A stretch of DNA of 64,000 nucleotides from Cephalopachus bancanus (GCA_027257055.1 JAPVLO010000891.1:248001-312000); one strand, 5' to 3'; positions 1 to 13,084 are shown, numbered from the stretch's first letter. Made by a program: numbers and translations. The notes: a model not told the origin generated them from the letters alone.

Positions 1-60
1 TTTTAATATCAGCAATTATAATCTTAGAGATACTAAATTCAATTAAAAAACCAAATGTGT

Positions 61-353
61 GGCCGGGCTCGGTGGCTCAGCCTGTAATCCCGCACCTTGG
101 GAGGCTGAGGTTAGTGGATTGCCTGAGCCCGTGGGTTCGAGACCCGCCTGGGCAACTTGGTGAGACCTCATCTCTACAATAAATAAAAAAATTAGCTGGG
201 TGTGGTAGCGCGTGCCTGTAGTTCCAGCTACTTGGGAGGCTGACGCGGAAGGATCACCGGAGCCCAGCAGGCAAAGCTGCGGTGGCCGGGAGCAGCCACT
301 GCACTCCAGTCTGGGCAACAGAGTGAGACTCCAACTCAAAAAAAAAAAAAAAA
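61..353 (+). mobile_element. Alu SINE, lineage-specific dimer
   Basis: Full-length dimeric 7SL-derived SINE. The head reads GGCCGGGCTCGGTGGCTCAG, the arms are joined by an A-rich linker near 180-192, and the 3' end GAGACTCCAACTC is followed by an A-tail. The 9-bp target-site duplication ccaaatgtg lies at 51-59 and 355-363. The promoter A-box lacks one base compared with the usual GGCTCACGCCTG. Alus are non-autonomous and mobilised by L1 ORF2p. An open frame on the opposite strand is only the antisense of this SINE. Confidence 0.96.
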
Positions 354-363
354 CCCAAATGTG

Positions 364-3300
364 CTATTTTTTCCTTTAAGCATAGAAGTCATCTTCAAGT
401 TTTAGGTGTATAAGAAATATTTTTAAATTGAATGCAAATTTTTGCATTACAGGAACAAGTTAAACCCCCAAAACATGCAAAGATATTTAGTTTAATTTGA
501 AAAAAAAAAAGTCAATAGAAACAACTTTACAAACATATATCAATTTGAGGTCACAAAAACCAATTGTAATGTCAGGAAAATAGATTGCCACAAGAATGTA
601 TTGAGGAAACAGTGGCATCACCTTTAAAAGTCCAATCACATATTCATTGTATGCAATTATTTATTGAAACTCCAGTCTGTCTGTTCTAATTTGTTTTCGA
701 TAAGCCACTAATATCGTCCCTATCATTCCTCTTCAAAGCTCTTTATATTGGTTTTTCTCCTTGTCCTACAGTATTGCCATTAATAAGGGATTTCAACTGC
801 ATAAAGAAAGAATTACTAAAAATTCCGTTGATTCATTGTTAAACAGAGAGCATTGTAGAGTCATTTGAAAGGTATGTATTAATAGTTTGGTAACAGATTG
901 CAGTTGGAAAAGAATGAAAAGAAGAAAATAAACGTAAATATTAGTGAACTCATTTTCCCTGTAGGAGTATTGATTTCATTCATCTTACTTGATAGATATG
1001 ATGAGTAAGCAAAAAGTCTAAATTAAAAAGCATCAATTGAACAGGAAACAGGAGTATAGTAAAGGGTGAAGTGATGAATGTTACTTCGTTAGAAAAAGAA
1101 AGAAATTGAATTCTTCTTCATGAGAGAGTCATCATTTTTCTTCTTGTTTTTAAAGCATCTTAATAAGCATTTGATAAATTTCCATTTAACTATAAGAGAA
1201 AAATCATGTTTAAAATCTTAGTTCAGGGGTCATCTTTCAGATATTTCATTCTAATAGAAAAAACTTTTTCAGATTCCTTGTACAATTGTTTAATGTCTTG
1301 GATTTAACTTCCTAATAGTTGTAGAGAAACACTAAAAAATTTCATCATGAGCAATAGCAAATTTATGACAAAATAGTGTATCATATATATTTCCCTGGCA
1401 ACACTGAGAACAGTTTATATGAAAATTTCACTACAGATATTGGTCTCGGTAGATAGCACATTATTCCAATTGCATATATGTAGATTTAAGATGAAGCTAT
1501 TCTCAGAGGAATTCCATGATATTAAAATGTGGGGGTTTGTGAAAATTGTAAAAACTATGGCATGAAGTTTGAGAATACAAATATTTACAACTGTTAGTAT
1601 GCATGCCAGCTGTCATACACATACATATGGAAGTTTCAAAAAGAATTAGAAGGGATAAAATAGCAAATACTGTCTCTCTCATCTTATATAGAAGGCTAGT
1701 CTTTCCACTTATCTCCATTGAGTAGATTGTCTATTCCAGATAGTTGTGCTAGAAAGCATATGTCTAGCAAAATTGTGTTATATTCAGAATGAAAATAAAA
1801 AGGCAAACAAAGACATATTAAATTTTTATTTGCCAGATTGGAAAGATAGGATCTATTTGAAAAAAAAATGTAAAAAGTATGTATTATATGCACAGTCTTC
1901 AATAATATCTTAACGTTATTTTGTGGCAATGATTGCAACAGCATACATTTGATGTCTTAGCAAATAAGCAATATTTTGTGTAACTTTGTTGAGAAAAATA
2001 ATTACTCTTTGATGAAATCTAGCCCTGATAGGTAAGAAGTATCAGGGGAAGAAAATGAATAATCTGTTTATAAAAGCATTTTTATTAGTGGAAAAAAATG
2101 TGTAATTTGGATGATATACAAACTTACAATTAGCAACTACTCTGTTTTTAGTTAACATTTTAAGGTAGGAAGTTTATAATATTTGCATATATAATGTTAA
2201 AATATTGTTCAGTGATACTCGTTAAAGCATGAAAAGGAGGACTTTAGAACCACAGCAATAGTTATAGGGACCACTGCAATGGGGTCTTGCATTAGGGGAG
2301 AGAGATTGGGCTCAATTGTGAATATACCATGGGCAAGTGGTAATTTATAGCCAAGGGGTAGGGAGGGGGTCAGTGAATGGAAAATTACTAAAATGAAGCA
2401 TCAGGGGTAAGGAGGATACTGGCTAAACTAATCTAACAGGATTCTTGCTGAAGACAGAGCAGAGTGATCAAACACCTGGAGGATGGTGGAGGATGAGGAA
2501 CTGCATCAGATATTGAGGGTAAGGGTTCTTGTTAAGCTGAATTAGCCGGGTTCTTTGCTAAAACTGGATTTTATAGAGAAGTACACAGGTGGGCCTAAGA
2601 GAAGTTTCAGAAGCCTGACTAAAGTTTAGTCAATCAAAAAATTTTTGTCAATAACCATCACAATATGCCAGTGAGGTGTTATTATTGGTATTATTATTAT
2701 TGTTATTGCCAGTTTACAAACTCTGCTACTCAAGATCAGAGACGTTATGGAATTTGCCCAGCATAGCCTAAAAGAAAATACTTAAGCTCTTTCTTTAAAG
2801 ATGAAATATAAATCTGAAGAGTAGGTATAGTGCAGGTTTATTTCACTGACAGAGCAAGGAGAGCTATTTTGAATTTGCCCACTGTTTAAGGGAAATAGGA
2901 CAAAAGTATCAGTCTTCTTCTCTGGATATGTTTATCTGAAATCAAACAAAACCAGCAAAAATTCCTGGATGATCTTTGCCATATTAGAAAACATAGATAA
3001 TACAGAAAAAAAAATCCACCTTGGGATTGCAGATCATGATAAAAATATTTTTGAAGGGTTGAAAATAGCAAAACCAATGCCTTTTTCAAGACAGATTGAG
3101 ATGGTCAGAAATGATTTGTTCATTTAGGTGAAGAGCCACTAATTATCTACAGCAGTTTTTAGCAGCTGGACATATTCAATTTGTGTGATCTAGACATGGA
3201 TATTTGTCAATATCTCCACAGAGAAACAAGACTATTCTTTACTCCTGTTCATGATCACTAATTACAAAAGGCAATCAGTTGAACTGTTCAAAGAGTGTTA

Positions 3301-3890
3301 TACATATTCCATCTCTAATGGAAACATGGCATTGTTTTCTTTATGTTTGTCATTAAAAATTGCAAACACTAGCTTTGGACATGCATCTGCAGTGCTGCAC
3401 ACAGAATAATTTGCACTAGATAATGTGGATGATTGACTGTTTTGTCAAATTGGGTATAGTAATTAGTTCTATTGTAAAACCTTATTACATATAAAAAACA
3501 ATCTATGGAGAGGTGGTTAAAACATGGGGTTGCCGCTTACCCTTGGATCTCTTGCTAATATTTTTGTTTGAAGAGAGATTTTACTAATTTTGCAAAATTC
3601 TTTATATGCTTGGTTATTATAATAAGCACTTTTAAAATTGGAATAAGAAAATATTACAAAAGCAAAATTGACCATCTGTGGCTATTTCCTTACCACTACA
3701 TTTTAGATACATTATGACGTGTTTATTGGTAAATTAGGATGTACCAGAATCCTTGTTCTCAGTCCAATAAGTTCATGAGGTAAACCTGACCAAATGGAGC
3801 AATCCAACTTTAATTATGCATTTACTCCCAAACCCATTTGTAAAGCTGGTAAATGTGTTCATTAGCCTGTAGCATGTTCAATCTGAGAAG
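364..3890. other. Unassigned AT-rich intergenic sequence
   Basis: No gene or confidently named repeat recognised. Short open frames here are AT-rich, lack recognisable protein motifs and show no splice or promoter context. Part of it (about 2225-2650) has the composition of an old LTR and is listed separately. A weak MIR-like stretch near 2700-2775 is too degraded to call. Confidence 0.6.
2225..2650. repeat. Possible ancient LTR, family unknown
   Basis: This stretch is purine-rich and less AT-rich than its flanks, with the texture of a decayed endogenous-retrovirus LTR (phrases such as gaccactgcaatggggtct and aagtacacaggtgggcct). I could not place it in a named family and see no clear TG...CA ends. 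It could equally be unique sequence. Confidence 0.25.
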
Positions 3891-3894
3891 AACC

Positions 3895-4025
3895 CTTAAA
3901 GTGACAAGGTTACAGAGAGGAATTAGAGGTCCAGAGACGTGATTTACCCGTGATGGCAGCTAGTTTGGGACAGAACTAGAGCTAGAACCACAAACCCGTT
4001 CCTGATTCAGAGTGTCTTCTACTAT
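3895..4025 (-). mobile_element. MIR-type SINE fragment
   Basis: Resembles the reverse complement of the MIR core: a run like cagagacgtgatttacccgt followed by gcagctagtttgggacagaa parallels the usual gaggttaagtaacttgccc and cacagctagtaagtggcaga. It is heavily diverged, as expected for this ancient mammalian SINE. Confidence 0.5.
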
Positions 4026-4600
4026 GTTGCACCTTTTCAACTTCATCTTCATATGGGAAGCAGATAATTTTCTTTTCTTTGAACTACTTGTACATTTAAG
4101 AAATACACTAATAAAAATATTTCTTGAAAAATGTGATTTAGGAGATAATTTCCTTACAGTAAATTATATAAACACATTACTTGTGCTGAGGAAAAGAATA
4201 TGCAATAAAAATTTATTATTCTAATTGTAAAGTATTCTTTCTCCAATTGTAATACCCTTCTGTGGCTTAGGGACACTTTTATGTCTATTTAATTCAATTT
4301 TGTTAATTCAACTTAAAATTCCGGTACTCAATCCATAATTTAGAAAAATTCATTGAGAGAGAAATATTTAATTTTTTAAAAATTCTATGGAAAAAAATTA
4401 TCATCAACGAAAAGCCTAAATTACTTACATATTATAATACCTTTTTTTGGAAGGGACTGAGGACTGTCCAAATAGGAGAAAAAATTGTTTTCTAATATCA
4501 AGTGATAGTATTAACTACTTATTTTATTTTGCTTAACCTTCTGTCATTTTGTATGTACTTCACAGTATTGCTATACACTGTCATAGTATAATATGCCTCA
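4026..4600. other. Unassigned AT-rich sequence
   Basis: No recognisable gene, RNA or repeat. The 70-residue open frame at 4012-4224 is compositionally random. Confidence 0.6.
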
Positions 4601-4613
4601 GAAAGCCATTCCC

Positions 4614-4809
<196 letters not shown>

Positions 4810-4817
4810 CCATCCCC

Positions 4818-6800
4818 ATTTGGATATTTCTTATGTAAGTAAAAACAAATCATAACTTTATGAATATGAGCGATTAATGCAGAAAATGAGCAGCTTAGAA
4901 TTTGCCTTTTGGGATTTCATAGCATTCTAAATATATATGTGTAAGGCAATTCCCTTAAAAGCTAGGTTACTTAGTTCCACCAGCACCTTTCTTTGAAATA
5001 CTCTTCTCTATCTTCTCTTCCCCCTCTTTCATTTTTTTTGTCTATAGTCTTCTCTGGCATATGCCAGTGTTTATGTGTTTCCCTCAGTCAGTCCTATTTG
5101 ACTCCCTTTATTTCCTTACCTTGACATTTCCTCATTGAAGATCCTAAATGCTGTGGTGATTAAGTGTTCTGAATTCACAGGGTGGCTAAGATAGATAGTC
5201 TTATCACAGATTAGCAGTGAAGCCAGCTACAAGGTTCTTAGTGCCTCTGAAGTAGAAATGACTTCATAGTTTGGTAGCCCAGTCTTCCTTTGAAACAGGT
5301 GTACTTAATTTTTCTTCAACTAAATGCAGTATGGTTTTATTGATATGGCTTATATTATTGATATGATTTAGGTTTCTGACAGGGAAACCCTGGGTTTCTC
5401 TGGATTCAAAGAGGGAAGGGGAATAGGAAGATAGAAATGATTGAGATCTTTAAAGAAGTGTTGGCAGATACACAAAAGAGACTTTCCTATCAACCAAAAA
5501 GTGTTCCTGAATCAGTTGATAGACCAATAAATAGAAGTGAAAGAAATTTTTAGGTAAGACATATATCTTTGATGGTCCAAAGAAAAATAGGCTTAATAAC
5601 ACTACCACTTCAGATCTCTTGGTCTCCTACATAAAGGAATCCAAAATTAAATGTTGATTGACTGATTATTAAGAGTAGGAATGGGCTTAAATAATCCTTA
5701 AGTAAACATTTTAATCTGAATCCTCAGAATCCAGAAAAAGCTGTAGCACTTTGCCAACCCAGAACTGAACAGACACGGTTCTTCTTTCTTAAAGAAAGAT
5801 CGTATTGTACCTTTGTTGCAACTTCACATAAAGATGAAATGTATTCACACAGAAAATATCACAGAAAGGTTTGTGGATAGCCTTACAAAGCATTCGTTTT
5901 CTTGCTCCTTGTAAATAAAGTGCATACTATCAGGATTCTTTTCTTTCAGACTTGTGTTGTTCAGAAAATTGTGCCCTAATCTATTAAGGTAAATTATAGA
6001 TAACCTTTGGGGGTAAAGATTCGCATTTAAAATACTCATAAACACTGTACTGCATTGTTATTTTATGAATGAACCAATAATGGACTTGTAGGAAATAATA
6101 AAGTGATATTTGACTTATCACACATAAAGACTCAGATACCAACAAACAGGGAACATAGAAACTAAGATGTCCTAGTTCCCTTTTTTATATATAGTATTGA
6201 CTTACTGTTTATTGACCATGTTTTGTGTATCATTCACTATGCAATTATATTACTAATTGTATTATGATTTATATAATAGAACTGACCTAGTCATAGGAAC
6301 ATTTTCAGGAAAATAAAGATAACTTCCATGATAGTTAGATCTATATAAGCTTAATTGAAACTATTTAGATCTAATTTGTCTTCAAATTGCCATAAATTGT
6401 ATGTCTTCCAACTGTATTGTTATTGACTGAAAATGTACCTCATAAATTACATTTACACCCTTAAATTGCCATAATCAACTCCACTCCTTAACTGCTCATG
6501 ATAGTTTGTATTTTTCTTAGAATACTGCTTGCCTTTATTACAAAAGTGAAATGAAATGGAAGCCATGTAAGTAAATAAAGTGGGTTAAATATATCTCTCT
6601 AATATTATGTAATCTGCAAGTTCCAAGAACTGCTTGCTTATTTAAGCTTTTTTCCCCTGCCCCTCAAATAAATATCTCTTTTGGGTTACTTTTTTTCTCT
6701 CTTTGTGTTCTACCCCTGATAAAGAGATTAAATTTTTCACACAGCATCATGAATTTTTGCATGCCTGCCTCTCCATGTACATTGTGGTATCTAGTTTATT
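4818..6800. other. Unassigned AT-rich intergenic sequence
   Basis: No gene or confidently named repeat seen. A stretch near 5155-5270 is faintly MIR-like but too degraded to call. Confidence 0.6.
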
Positions 6801-6804
6801 TTCA

Positions 6805-6951
6805 CATTCTGTTCTGATTATTTATTACTGCACAAAAATGTCAAAACTTAATAATTTACAATGGCTTAAAACAATAACAACATAATTCTTATAAATAGTA
6901 GCAGGAATTATAGTACATTTTATAAATTTGTGGGTCAAAAACTTGCTAAGA
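6805..6951 (-). mobile_element. MLT1-like (MaLR) LTR, 3'-side piece
   Basis: Matches the reverse complement of the shared tail of MLT1-group LTRs: ttattactgcacaaaaatgt ... caatggcttaaaacaataac ... gtgggtcaaaa. The LTR is interrupted at 6951 by a younger L1 and resumes at 7786. It is old and diverged; the subfamily cannot be set by eye. Confidence 0.7.
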
Positions 6952-7770
6952 ATAGGAAGACACCCGAGCAGCCAACAGACATATGAAGAAATGTTCAACC
7001 TCACTAATCATCAGGGAGATGGAAATCAAAACCACACTGAGATACCACTTAACTCCAGTCAGAATGGCAATTATCAACAACTCAAAAAATAACTGCTGCT
7101 GGAGAGGGTGTGGAGAAAAGGGAACACTTCTACACTTGGTGGGAGTGTAAACTAGTGCAACCTCTGTGGAAAGCAGTGTGGTGATTCCTAAAAACTTTAA
7201 ATATCAACCTCCCATACGACCCCACAGTCCCCCTACTGGGAATATATCCGGAAGAACACAAATCACTCTATAAAGAAGACACCTGCACACGTATGTTTAT
7301 TGCAGCATTGTTCACAATAGCAAGAACCTGGAAGCAACCATGCTGTCCATCAAAAGAGGACTGGATTAAAAAAATGTGGTACATATACACGATGGACTAC
7401 TATGCAGCCATAAAAAAGAACAAAATCATGAATTTCGCAGCAACCTGGATGGAACTAGAGTCTATAATACTGAGTGACCTCTCACAAAAACAAAGGTCCG
7501 AGTATCACATGTTCTCACTCATATAATGGACCTTGAACATCCAACCTGATACTATAAGAAAATGACTGACAGTAGTGGGAAACTATGGGGGAGAAGGGAG
7601 ATGGGATTAACGAGCAAATAATCCCATTTTTTTTGGGATGGGGAAGTACCTCTTATCAATAGGATGCCTGAATGAAACATATCTGTATACCTAACCCTTA
7701 ACTGTACCCCACAACATCATAATAAAAAATATTGGTTATATAAAAAAATTAAAAAATAAAATAATAATAA
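6952..7770 (+). mobile_element. 5'-truncated L1 (ORF2 C-terminus and 3'UTR)
   Basis: Carries the last ~190 codons of L1 ORF2 (L1-typical encoded phrases [20 protein letters not shown] and SEYHMFSLI before a stop at about 7527), then a G-rich 3'UTR and an AT-rich tail. A perfect 15-bp target duplication aaaaacttgctaaga lies at 6937-6951 and 7771-7785. It is frameshifted upstream and cannot encode a working protein. It sits inside an MLT1-like LTR. Confidence 0.95.
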
Positions 7771-7785
7771 AAAAACTTGCTAAGA

Positions 7786-8245
7786 GCTTGGCTGGGTAGT
7801 TCAACTCTGACCTACACAGATAGCTGGTGTTGGGCGATCTACTTACATACATATAGATATTTGGCTTTTTCATACAAATATCTAGTGTCTTGGAGCTTCT
7901 TGGCTTCTCTCATCCTTTAAGGGTGTCTAAATTTTTAAAGACTTTTCTATGTAGGTTGAGCTTTTCGTAGCATACTAATCAGACTTCTTATATGGAAGCT
8001 GGCTTTCCCCAGATCAAGGGTTCCGAGAGGCCCACCCAGGAGTTTCAAGACTTCCTATGACATAGCCTAGGAACTCCTAGAATATCACATCCCTCAATTT
8101 CAATTGGTACAGAAAATTTTAATCCAGCCTCTATGCAGAAGGGAAGGAATAGACTCTACCTCTCAATGAGGACATGGTATAACATATGAGGAGGGAAGGA
8201 ATTAATGGCAACACCTTGAAGAAAAACTACCACACATCACCAAGT
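7786..8245 (-). mobile_element. MLT1-like (MaLR) LTR, 5'-side piece
   Basis: Continuation of the LTR at 6805-6951 after the L1 insertion. The join gtgggtcaaaaacttg / agcttggctgggtagttc reconstitutes the usual gtgggtcaggaatctgg...gctgggtggttc of this LTR group. It continues through a diverged LTR body to about 8245. Confidence 0.6.
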
Positions 8246-8389
8246 TTTTGGGAACAAGATTTTGTCTTATTCATCTTTTCTTTATTTAGTGCTTTGTAGA
8301 ATGTTTTGTTTAGAAAATAAATAACTGTGGTCCTCACTTCCAAACAAAAAATTCAATATTCCTCTTAAATAGAGTTGTTGAATATTTAC

Positions 8390-8800
8390 AGCTGCCTACC
8401 AAACATCTCTATCTGGCATTTCTTTGCTGTTATTTCCAATTCCACATGTCCAAAATGAAGCTCATAAAAATAGTTTCTCTTCTAGGATTTCTTGTTGACT
8501 CAACAGCTAAGAATTATTGAGTCCACCATCTAAATCCTTCTACTTTCATCAACTTCTTTTGTTGATTCTACTTTTCTGTCATCTCTCTACTTATTTCCAT
8601 TCCCATGACTACCACAGTGGTTGAGGCCCTTAACTTCTCTCTTTAACTGTCATGATAGGCTTCTAATTGATTTATATGTCCCTAGCCCCCGATTCATCTA
8701 ATTTATCATATGAATATTGCCATTAAATTTTTCTAATGAACAGCTCTGATCACATCACCCTTCAACTCCATATTTTTGTGAGTGAAATGCTGTTTTGCAG
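8390..8800 (+). mobile_element. L2 LINE fragment
   Basis: Pyrimidine-rich sequence resembling the 3' part of L2 ORF2: ccacatgtccaaaatgaagc, tctgatcacatcacccttca. Ancient and diverged, with no usable frame. Confidence 0.65.
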
Positions 8801-9765
8801 TTGGTAACTCATGCTCTTTTTATTTTGTTCTCATCCTTGTTAGATAAGTGACCCTTTGTTTTGAGAGCTCCCAGATAAGTTGAGGTTTTAGTAACAGAGT
8901 GGTTACCAACCCTGTCCTAACTGAAAATAAAGGGGAGTTTGACATGTGTATTTACATAATACCTTTCACAGGATACTTCTTTTACCTGGCAGATGGTTGA
9001 ATGCCTAGTTTTGTAATCTATGGCCAGGAGGTCCCTCACATAGGAGACGTGTTTATATTGGCAGATGCCCTTGTGGGTCTTATCTGACTCATGTCTAGTT
9101 TATGTCTTCCTGACCCTCACTGTGGCACTGGGAGCCTGACTTTGTGTCCCCTCCACACCAGGGAAAACCTGGGGAAAACCTGGCCTAGGACAGCCCCCGG
9201 TTCATCAGATGGAAGATGAAAATTCAATACACCACCATAATAGGAAAAAAGTTTGAAGATTTCTACTAACAGATTCTGAGGAAGAAGGACATAATGAGTC
9301 ACAAAGGCAGTTCTCTGTCTCCAGGTCACACAAGGAAGAAATGAAGAGTCAGGCAGAGAGAGCATGAAAGCGACAGCAACAGCAACAGCTATAGCACCCT
9401 TGGCCAACTGGAAGTATATATAAAGGAACAGGATGTGGATTTCTTTAAATTTGCAGGCAAATGACTGAATGGTCTGTTTGAAGGAAGTGATGGTGGAAAA
9501 GTTGGGAGTCCGGTCTGCTAGGTGGGAAAGATGCCTCTAAGTTCTTATCTCTGGCCATTTGTGTGTGGTGTAGAACTGAAAACTGTGTCAAAAGTGACAG
9601 AGTCCTGCTTCTGGTATAAAAAAGTCAAAACTGTATTCAAAATGGATGCTGATGCAAAAAAAATTATAAGAACTTAGCACACCCTTCTACAGATCCCTAC
9701 AGCAAGTATAGTCATCATATTTTGTAGTGCCGATTTGCTTCTATTATTGCTCCATCTTTGTCTCT
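8801..9765. other. Unassigned sequence, possibly LTR-derived in part
   Basis: Around 8930-9430 the base composition is more balanced, with CAG/CAA repeats at 9370-9390, and may be an old LTR or retroviral internal fragment. I could not name it. The 96-residue open frame on the minus strand (9117-9407) lacks recognisable domains. Confidence 0.4.
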
Positions 9766-9838
9766 CTTTACATCTCTCTCTCTCTATCTGTATCAATTTA
9801 TATTTATTTATCTATATATCTATATCTATCTATCTGTA
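9766..9838. repeat. TC/TATC low-complexity tract
   Basis: Run of CT dinucleotides followed by interrupted TATC and TTTA units (tctctctctctctatctg, ctatatctatctatctg). Confidence 0.85.
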
Positions 9839-9849
9839 ATTTCTTTACT

Positions 9850-9965
9850 GAACATTAAGAACAGGGACTATATCATGTGTCTGTATATCCCCAGAGATCA
9901 ACATGGTGTCTTCTATATAATAGGTGCCTGAAAATATGAGATAGAAATATGAGAAAAATGAATGA
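9850..9965 (+). mobile_element. L2 LINE 3' end
   Basis: Resembles the L2 terminus: gaacagggactatatcatgt, ccccagagatcaacatggtg, ending with gaaaaatgaatgagtg in place of the usual TGAATGAATGA end. Confidence 0.6.
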
Positions 9966-10450
9966 GTGACCTGTCATCACTTTTGCCTGGATAAATTATT
10001 TATAAAGGATAGACATTGGGGAAACTAAATTATGAAAAATATGATTTTGACAGCTTCCATTCTCATCTTTTTGTGCCAAACTTTTATGGGCTTTTAACCT
10101 CAGCTGCTCAGATTCCTCATTATTGTGTACCAACCATATTTGCCTTTCTTGGAAATTCTTTACACTCAGGGACAATAGGCCCATTGATGGGCTTCTGGGA
10201 GTAGCCACGAGCTATTTTAAACTGCATTTAAAATCGTGTACATATGTCTGATTGTGACCAAACCACATCATCAAAATTGTTAAAAGCTATCTTTTCTCTC
10301 TTATTAAAATTTGCCTTAGCAATGTCTTATTGCCTAAGGGATTTGTGAGCTCACTAGTTTGCTTATCTCTGACGACTAATGTCCATTATTGTGCTAATAT
10401 CATCATATGTCCCCCTTATTATATGGAGAGGATACATTTTTATTGGTAGT
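9966..10450. other. Unassigned AT-rich sequence
   Basis: Nothing recognised. Overlapping open frames of 62-70 residues on both strands (about 9996-10208) look like chance. Confidence 0.6.
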
Positions 10451-10454
10451 GATT

Positions 10455-10680
10455 TCTAGTGTCTAGTTGCATGTTGCAAATAGATAGACTAGATTTAAAT
10501 CCCAGCCCTATCACATACTAGTTGTCACTTTCATCTCTGAATCTCACTTTCCTCATATAAAAAAAATGGAGAGAATAATGCCAATCTTAGAATTTTTTAT
10601 GGAAAGTAAGTTAGATAATGCATATAAACCACGTAGCATAGCTTCAGAATAAGTACATAGCTAATGAATGTTAGTTTTAA
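10455..10680 (+). mobile_element. MIR SINE
   Basis: Near full-length MIR: agatttaaatcccagcccta, ctgaatctcactttcctcat, and a 3' region with acatagctaatgaatgttag. Typical divergence for this ancient tRNA-derived SINE. Confidence 0.8.
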
Positions 10681-10704
10681 CTCAGATCAATTAGAAATAT
10701 ATTT

Positions 10705-10868
10705 GGGGGCCTGCTCTACCAGTTACTAGCTGAGCCTTTGGACTTATTTAACTGTTTTGTGCCTCAGGTCTTTATCTGTAAAATGTGAGGATTGGATAAG
10801 AAAATAGATATAAAGGCCTTAGAACAGTGCCTTACACATATCAAACACTCAACAAATGTTGGCTATGG
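10705..10868 (+). mobile_element. MIR SINE
   Basis: Second MIR in the same orientation: accagttactagctgagcct, tttatctgtaaaatgtgagg, cttagaacagtgccttacac, caacaaatgttggct. Well preserved relative to the neighbouring copy. Confidence 0.88.
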
Positions 10869-11600
10869 AGGTCAGTATTTCCAAAACTGAGACTGAACTT
10901 TGCACATTTTTTCTGCCTCGTGCTTTATATTTGTAATCTTTGTAATTTACCATGACTACAGATAATGAAGAATGCCACTTCTAGAAGCATATGCTTTTGC
11001 CTTTTTGTATACATAGGAAGTACAATGTTTTATTTGCCTTTATCTTTGGAATTTAAATCTGAAATCTTAAAAGTTCTTATTTAATGTTGACTTCCATTTA
11101 CTTTTGTCTTTGTGAGAACTGACAGTTAGGAAGAAATGACTGGAAAAATGGGAAAGGAGAGGTGGAGAAAAGTCAGAGAATTTACAAGCCTTTGTAAAAT
11201 CCTAGGAAAGTCCCCTGAACTTTTTGAGTTAATTGGTGTTACTTTAAGAATTAGTTACTTTTGCTAATCAGGCTGCTTTGCTAATTCACCGAGAGAGAAG
11301 GTTTGCTTTTCTTGGCTCTATTTGGAGGTTTCCATGATGACAGCAAGGTTTCGTTGTGATAGTTGTTACTTTACTTGTTATTAACCATTTTCATTCTTCT
11401 GGATTATTCACAGAACTATGTTCACTTGGGCCCACAAAATAGAACTCCCACTGATATGCTACAAGAAGTTGCATTACCATGATAATGGTACAGAATTCAT
11501 TTAAAAGTTTTTTTTTAAAAAGATATACTCAGCTATCTTTGTATTTAATCATGAAAATATCAAAATAGTCTTTCCTTCAGAAGTAATCAATCCAGTTATA
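10869..11600. other. Unassigned sequence with a possible conserved block
   Basis: No gene or repeat recognised. Around 11225-11345 the sequence is less simple and contains homeodomain-like cores (gctaatcaggctgctttgct, aattcaccgag). This is noted only as a candidate non-coding element. Confidence 0.4.
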
Positions 11601-11604
11601 TATT

Positions 11605-12125
11605 TCTTTCTGATTCATCTGCCTCACCTACAAAGTCCTGTACTTCTGGCCCAGGCCACTCTCCTCACTTACCTCCTTATTCTCTCATTAGATCTACTGT
11701 GGCCATCCTTCTGTACCTTCAGTACATTGAGCTCCTTCTGTCTTTACTACTTTTGTCAATGCTGCTTGCTCTTTATACCTACAGCATTCTATCCCTGTTT
11801 ATCTGTTTATCTTACCTTCATTTTTGTTCCAACTTAAATGCCACTTTCTTAGGGAGACCTTCCTTGACACTCAGAATAGAGAAGAATTCCCAGTTATGTA
11901 AAGCCACTCAAATGGTTTTGCTTTCCCTCATAAAACTAACCAAAAACATAACTATGTTGGTCTTTGTGTGAATCATGGCACAATGTCTTTCTTCCCAATT
12001 AGACACTGAATTTTAGGAAAGCATAGACTTCCTCTGTCATAACCACCGTTCTATCCCAGGTTGCTACCACAGGACCTGACACTATGTAGATTTTCAATAA
12101 GTATTTGTTAAATGAATTAATGAAG
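11605..12125 (+). mobile_element. L2 LINE 3' end
   Basis: Long L2 3' segment: ctggcccaggccactctcct, aacttaaatgccactttctt agggagaccttccttgacac, then gtagattttcaataagtatt tgttaaatgaattaatgaa at the terminus. The open frame at 11699-11971 is a relic of L2, not a gene. Confidence 0.85.
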
Positions 12126-12655
12126 AAGTATTGGAAGAATTGCAATTCATCCATATCTGTCCTTAGGTTTTTACTCAGAGCATCTGCTGTTTCCAAGGGC
12201 ACTAATATAATTTACCTTTAAGAGTACTGCCTTAATGAGAGATTTTCTGTCACCCTCTGTGATCATGTGGAAAAGTCCTAATTTCACAGTCATGGGATGT
12301 GGAAATATGTAAGCAAGCAGAAAGGATGAATAATATATATAATTTATAACAGAACCAATTTTATGAAAGTGCTTAAAACATTTAAGAACTGTTGTTCCCA
12401 TTTAGCTCAAGCCCAGTTCTTATCTAATGTAATTCATTTTCTCAGTATATTAATTAAATTTGCAGCAACAAGAAGTGGGAGGACACATGATATTAAAAAA
12501 CAAAAAATGCAGAAAGCACTTGTCTCATTACCATGTCTTCTTTTGGCATGGTGAGGCAATGCTTATTAAGACCTTGAAAAATCCTATCAGCCTAAGGTAT
12601 AAGCAGGTGATAGTAAAAAAATCACAAGTGGTAGTGTACAATAAATAGAAGTAAA
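12126..12655. other. Unassigned AT-rich sequence
   Basis: Short overlapping open frames on both strands show no conserved motif. No repeat recognised. Confidence 0.6.
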
Positions 12656-12659
12656 TAAT

Positions 12660-12850
12660 TTAGAATCATATCTGAGTTCAAAATACAGATCCTCCACTCA
12701 TTGTATGTCTTGGGGAAAGTTGCTTAACTTCTCTAAACCTTAATATCAACATTTATAAAACGGGTTTATTCATATTTCCCTTTTATGCACATTGTGGAAA
12801 GTACAGAAATTATAAAAAATTAAAAAGCCTAAAATGTTATATGATACCCT
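12660..12850 (+). mobile_element. MIR SINE, degraded
   Basis: Partial MIR: tgagttcaaaatacagatcc, ttgcttaacttctctaaacc, catttataaaacgggtttat. The 5' and 3' ends are unclear. Confidence 0.65.
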
Positions 12851-13084
12851 TAGCTCTTATTATGATACATGAGGGAAGTGAGAAGAAAGGAAAAGAAATA
12901 GGACAGACATTAAAAGACAAACAAGAAATAAAGAGGTATATTTGGTTAGGAGCAGGGTTAGCTTGATGAGTTAAGTGAGCTCTTATTACAGTAAGAATAG
13001 CCACATCAGGCTAAAGTATAACAATGAGAAACTATAACAGGTTAAATGATTGTAAGTTTATAAATCCAGCCTGTGGACTGACTT

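Noticed and set aside
9117..9407. 96-residue minus-strand frame with a hydrophobic start
   Set aside because: No domain, promoter or splice context; the region looks like decayed repeat.
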